Below, piece by piece: positions 37,409-39,603 of a stretch of 39,603 nt of DNA (positions are counted from its first letter, which is position 1; each line of letters starts with the position of its first letter). Below the pieces are notes generated by a model. That model saw only the letters and a program-made list of their open reading frames with translations. It was not told the DNA's origin and made no database searches. Both the position numbers and the translations under genes were made by a program. Origin of the DNA: a virus; the IMG/VR virus record IMGVR_UViG_3300025141_014212, positions 1 through 39,603 of that record; one strand, given 5' to 3'.

Positions 37409-38202
37409 TCTGTAACCCCTTGTGGACAATGTTTGGATTTATTGCCATAAAACTCACAGCCACGACAAGCCGATCTGTTTTTTATGAAATTCTTACTTCT
37501 TATATTGTAAACCGCTTTATCCACTAAGTTAATAGCATTTTTCATTTTTATTTTCCCACTTGTTGTTTTCACAATTTCCACGTGGTTTTTCTTGGCAGTT
37601 CTCTTAAGGAGAGCAAAATATGTCTCCACTTTCTTTGGGTTAATGTTGTGTTTTTTGCAAAAGAAGTGTTTATACAGTGTCAACTGATAGGTTATCATTT
37701 TATCGTTCTTCTTTCTTGCGTCCCATCCCCACGAACAAGTTTTCCAATCAATGATATGATACTTCCCATCTTTAGTCTTAATGACCAAATCCACAAAACC
37801 TTTAAAATTATAATCATGGCCATCAATTGGCTCCAGCAGCTGTTCCTCTACAGAAACCAGTTCATAATCCTTGAAGTATGTGCCAAGCATAGGTATTGCT
37901 AGCGGAGCCAATTTGCGACCCTGCTCTTCCATACTTTTAATCATAGAATTATTAAGATCTTTTTTATCTAACCTCTCCACCTCTTCTTTAAAACACTTCA
38001 TGAAATAGGCAGATTCATCAATGTTGTGGAATTCATTTACCTTCTTTTCTACTATTACTTTTTCGCACGTGCTATGAATTGCTGTGCCGAAAGCCGTGTA
38101 TTCATTTCCGGTAAACGCTTTATGTCCATCTAGATGCACTAGTTTATGATAGAAAGGGCACTTAACCCAGTCTTTGAGTTGAGAATAGGATATATGTGGC
38201 AT
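37405..38202 (-). CDS. PD-(D/E)XK nuclease with probable 4Fe-4S cluster, 265 aa
   Basis: RecB/Cas4-type nuclease fold: SYSQLKDWVKCP at the start, H43 in AFGTAIHS, E119/E120, D138 in GFVDLV, D152 and K154 in IDWKT, and Q173 with TYQLTLY. These are the metal-binding and catalytic residues of the PD-(D/E)XK superfamily in the right order. Four cysteines (C15, C246, C249, C259) are spaced as in iron-sulfur members such as Cas4 and AddB: one before the core, CxxC and a final Cys after it. Such enzymes trim DNA ends in recombination, replication or degradation. ATG at 38202 has AAGGA five bases upstream. It is an odd companion for the glycosyltransferases and belongs functionally with DNA metabolism. 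It was identified without any CRISPR array nearby. Confidence 0.9.
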   Translation of the reverse strand: MPHISYSQLKDWVKCPFYHKLVHLDGHKAFTGNEYTAFGTAIHSTCEKVIVEKKVNEFHNIDESAYFMKCFKEEVERLDKKDLNNSMIKSMEEQGRKLAPLAIPMLGTYFKDYELVSVEEQLLEPIDGHDYNFKGFVDLVIKTKDGKYHIIDWKTCSWGWDARKKNDKMITYQLTLYKHFFCKKHNINPKKVETYFALLKRTAKKNHVEIVKTTSGKIKMKNAINLVDKAVYNIRSKNFIKNRSACRGCEFYGNKSKHCPQGVTE

Positions 38203-38210
38203 GTTGTTCC

Positions 38211-38906
38211 TTAGTATAAGTCTGTTAGTTCACTTAATATATTGTACAACACTGGACTAACATTTTGCAAGTACTTTCGGTCACCAATGAAAAATTCTTC
38301 GAAACCGTTAGCAAAGTACTCTCTCAAGGATGTTATTCCATATGGTGAAGAGAATAAACCCATCGTCATTGTGGTCAATACAGGATATCCGACAACTTCG
38401 TACAAATATTTATCAAACTCCAAAGAATATTCTGTTTTCATGAACATATCCGCAGAGGGTAGGAGATGTTCCTCATTATTTTTTAATATACTGTATAAGC
38501 GCCTTCTTTTGCCCAGAAACTCTTCTTCAAGCATGCCATTTCCATATATATACATAGAGAACGTGTTTTCAGAGGCATGAGCTATTTCATGGACGATATC
38601 ATCAATCATATCCTCCTTGTCGTCTTGATCATTAGATACATAAATTGCACCATCTTTATAAAAAGCATTTGTCTGCCTCTCTATAAAATCATCAAACTGA
38701 CCAACAAAAATCGACTCAACTTCATGAAGAAAGTGTGAGGGAATCTTATTTTCTACTACCCCCAACACGTCTCTGATATCTAGATGTTCTGGGAGCGGAT
38801 CTTTAATGAAAACAAAAACATCGTTGAATGAGTAAAACTCTCTTTGCTCATCTAGGGCTTTCTGGTTCGAACGTTTAATATACTCAGAGATATTAGTTCT
38901 TGTCAT
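38211..38906 (-). CDS. Zinc metallopeptidase, anthrax-lethal-factor-like, 231 aa
   Basis: The HEIAH motif (H106, E107, H110) inside DDIVHEIAHASENTF gives two zinc ligands and the catalytic Glu; REYFANGFEEFF (E196) supplies the probable third ligand. This arrangement, with the third ligand in an EYFA helix, is that of the anthrax toxin lethal factor (ATLF-like) group. No signal peptide is seen, so it probably acts in the host cytoplasm, perhaps cleaving a host or phage protein. The start overlaps the upstream gene by four bases (ATGA). The substrate is unknown. Confidence 0.82.
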   Translation of the reverse strand: MTRTNISEYIKRSNQKALDEQREFYSFNDVFVFIKDPLPEHLDIRDVLGVVENKIPSHFLHEVESIFVGQFDDFIERQTNAFYKDGAIYVSNDQDDKEDMIDDIVHEIAHASENTFSMYIYGNGMLEEEFLGKRRRLYSILKNNEEHLLPSADMFMKTEYSLEFDKYLYEVVGYPVLTTMTMGLFSSPYGITSLREYFANGFEEFFIGDRKYLQNVSPVLYNILSELTDLY

Positions 38907-39169
38907 TTTTTTACCCTATTTCGCATCTCTTCTAAAATAAACTTTTCCCCTTCTTCTACATCAGCTATGGCTTGTTTATACCCTCTAATCCAATTTTCCT
39001 CGGCAACCACTGCAAGAAATTCTGGGAATTCTTGCATCATCACTTCCACCACCATCTCTGTTACAACTTCCCCATTTTTAGGACTCTTTTTCTCTCCAAC
39101 GTACTCAACCAACCATTCCTTTAAAGGAGTGTCCGGTTGAACCTCTTGTGTCAATACGGGATTTTCCAT
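38903..39169 (-). CDS. Small protein of unknown function, 88 aa
   Basis: First gene after a strong promoter, with AGGTG five bases before the ATG at 39169 and a very short leader. The protein is acidic in the middle and helical (EFPEFLAVVAEENWIRGYKQ), with no motif that I recognise. It overlaps the metallopeptidase gene by four bases and may be translationally coupled to it. Its position suggests early expression. Function unknown. Confidence 0.8.
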   Translation of the reverse strand: MENPVLTQEVQPDTPLKEWLVEYVGEKKSPKNGEVVTEMVVEVMMQEFPEFLAVVAEENWIRGYKQAIADVEEGEKFILEEMRNRVKK

Positions 39170-39186
39170 TATGCACCTCTTAGGTT

Positions 39187-39215
39187 ATTATAACTAATAT
39201 TATATCATTTGTCAA
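39187..39215 (-). promoter_or_regulatory. Consensus sigma70 promoter
   Basis: On the minus strand TTGACA (39215-39210) and TATAAT (39192-39187) are separated by exactly 17 bases, a full match to the bacterial housekeeping consensus. It lies in the 52-base gap after phoH, about 18 bases before the first ATG, leaving a leader of roughly 10 bases. It should be read by unmodified host polymerase and could drive the metallopeptidase, nuclease and glycan genes. Confidence 0.9.
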
Positions 39216-39221
39216 CTAATT

Positions 39222-39603
39222 TTAAAGTATTCTAGCGGCCAAAGTAGCTACTTTGCTTCTCTCGCCCTTTTGCAAGGCAATATGACCAGCAATGTCATAT
39301 TCTTTTAATTTTTCCACAGCATGTGTTAACCCATTCGATGTTTCATCTATATAGACATTATCAATCTGTTCGATATCACCAGTCAAAATAATTTTAGTTC
39401 CCTCACCGACTCTTGTTATGATTGTTTTTAGCTCATGTATCGTTAAGTTCTGAGCTTCGTCGATAATAATAAATGCATTTGATATAGAACGACCTCGAAT
39501 ATAGGTCAAAGCCTCAATCTCTATAACACCACTTTGCACATAAGTCTGCAAACCTGTTTTGTCACCCATCAAAAATTCCAAATTATCCTGAATTGGCATA
39601 AGC
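39222..39603 (-). CDS. phoH: PhoH-like ATPase, C-terminal part (5' end beyond window)
   Basis: The frame is open to the right edge, so only the last 127 or so residues are present. Motifs: YIRGRSISNAFIIIDEAQNL contains the Walker B DEAQN of PhoH proteins, followed by ITRVGEGTKIILTGDIEQID (motif III-like), which is diagnostic for the family. The Walker A loop lies upstream outside the window. PhoH is an ATPase/RNA-helicase-like protein widespread in marine phages; its role is uncertain, with links to phosphate stress and RNA processing. The first methionine seen (39599) is internal. Confidence 0.95.
   Translation of the reverse strand, partial: LMPIQDNLEFLMGDKTGLQTYVQSGVIEIEALTYIRGRSISNAFIIIDEAQNLTIHELKTIITRVGEGTKIILTGDIEQIDNVYIDETSNGLTHAVEKLKEYDIAGHIALQKGERSKVATLAARIL

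Noticed and set aside
37405-38202. Cas4 of a phage-borne CRISPR system
   Set aside because: No repeats, spacers or other cas genes are nearby; the family is equally common as free phage nucleases.

Overview
This window looks like part of the genome of a large tailed phage with a contractile tail (T4-like superfamily), most likely from a marine or other aquatic host. Evidence: one-directional gene order with every convincing gene on the minus strand, very tight packing, T4-type baseplate genes (gp25 and gp6 homologues), a gp55-like late sigma factor, a PhoH ATPase, and very large virion proteins with LamG-like lectin domains. The DNA is AT-rich apart from some short GC-richer modules. The host cannot be named from the sequence. 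No rRNA, tRNA, CRISPR array, IS element or integrase was seen, and no gene-free stretch exceeds 100 bases.

Reading in the direction of transcription (right to left): (1) 39603-37405: the 3' part of phoH, then a textbook sigma70 promoter (TTGACA, 17 bases, TATAAT), a small unknown gene, a HEIAH zinc metallopeptidase resembling the anthrax lethal factor fold, and a PD-(D/E)XK nuclease with a probable 4Fe-4S cluster. (2) 37408-28373: a glycan block of nine genes: a GT-B glycosyltransferase, a GT-B/GT-A two-domain glycosyltransferase, an FkbM-like methyltransferase, three more putative transferases, a second methyltransferase-like protein, then fcl and gmd, which make GDP-L-fucose from GDP-mannose. 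Most of these genes overlap by four bases (ATGA or GTGA). (3) 28376-26618: small genes (67-residue protein, FmdB-type zinc ribbon, single-pass membrane protein), the late sigma factor and a 104-residue protein. (4) 26616-1: the virion block, with an 842-residue hub-like protein carrying a possible hydrolase domain, two mid-sized proteins, a 447-codon ORF followed by a 2,881-residue ORF, gp25, gp6, a 969-residue protein, and a giant LamG protein of at least 2,301 residues that runs off the left end.

The most interesting signals are in the virion block. The 447-codon ORF and the 2,881-residue ORF appear to be one gene split by a -1 frame change. Either a base is missing near 20915, or there is programmed -1 frameshifting at an in-frame T_TTA_AAC heptamer (20801-20795) with a GGAG exactly 10 bases upstream, the spacing known from dnaX. 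Beta-rich, GC-richer modules with a common style interrupt two different adhesin-like proteins at three places. The hub protein and a neighbouring protein share a C-terminal two-cysteine tag with 17 of 34 identical positions. Together the window shows a phage that probably makes or modifies a fucosylated glycan and carries a highly modular, very large tail-tip or baseplate apparatus.
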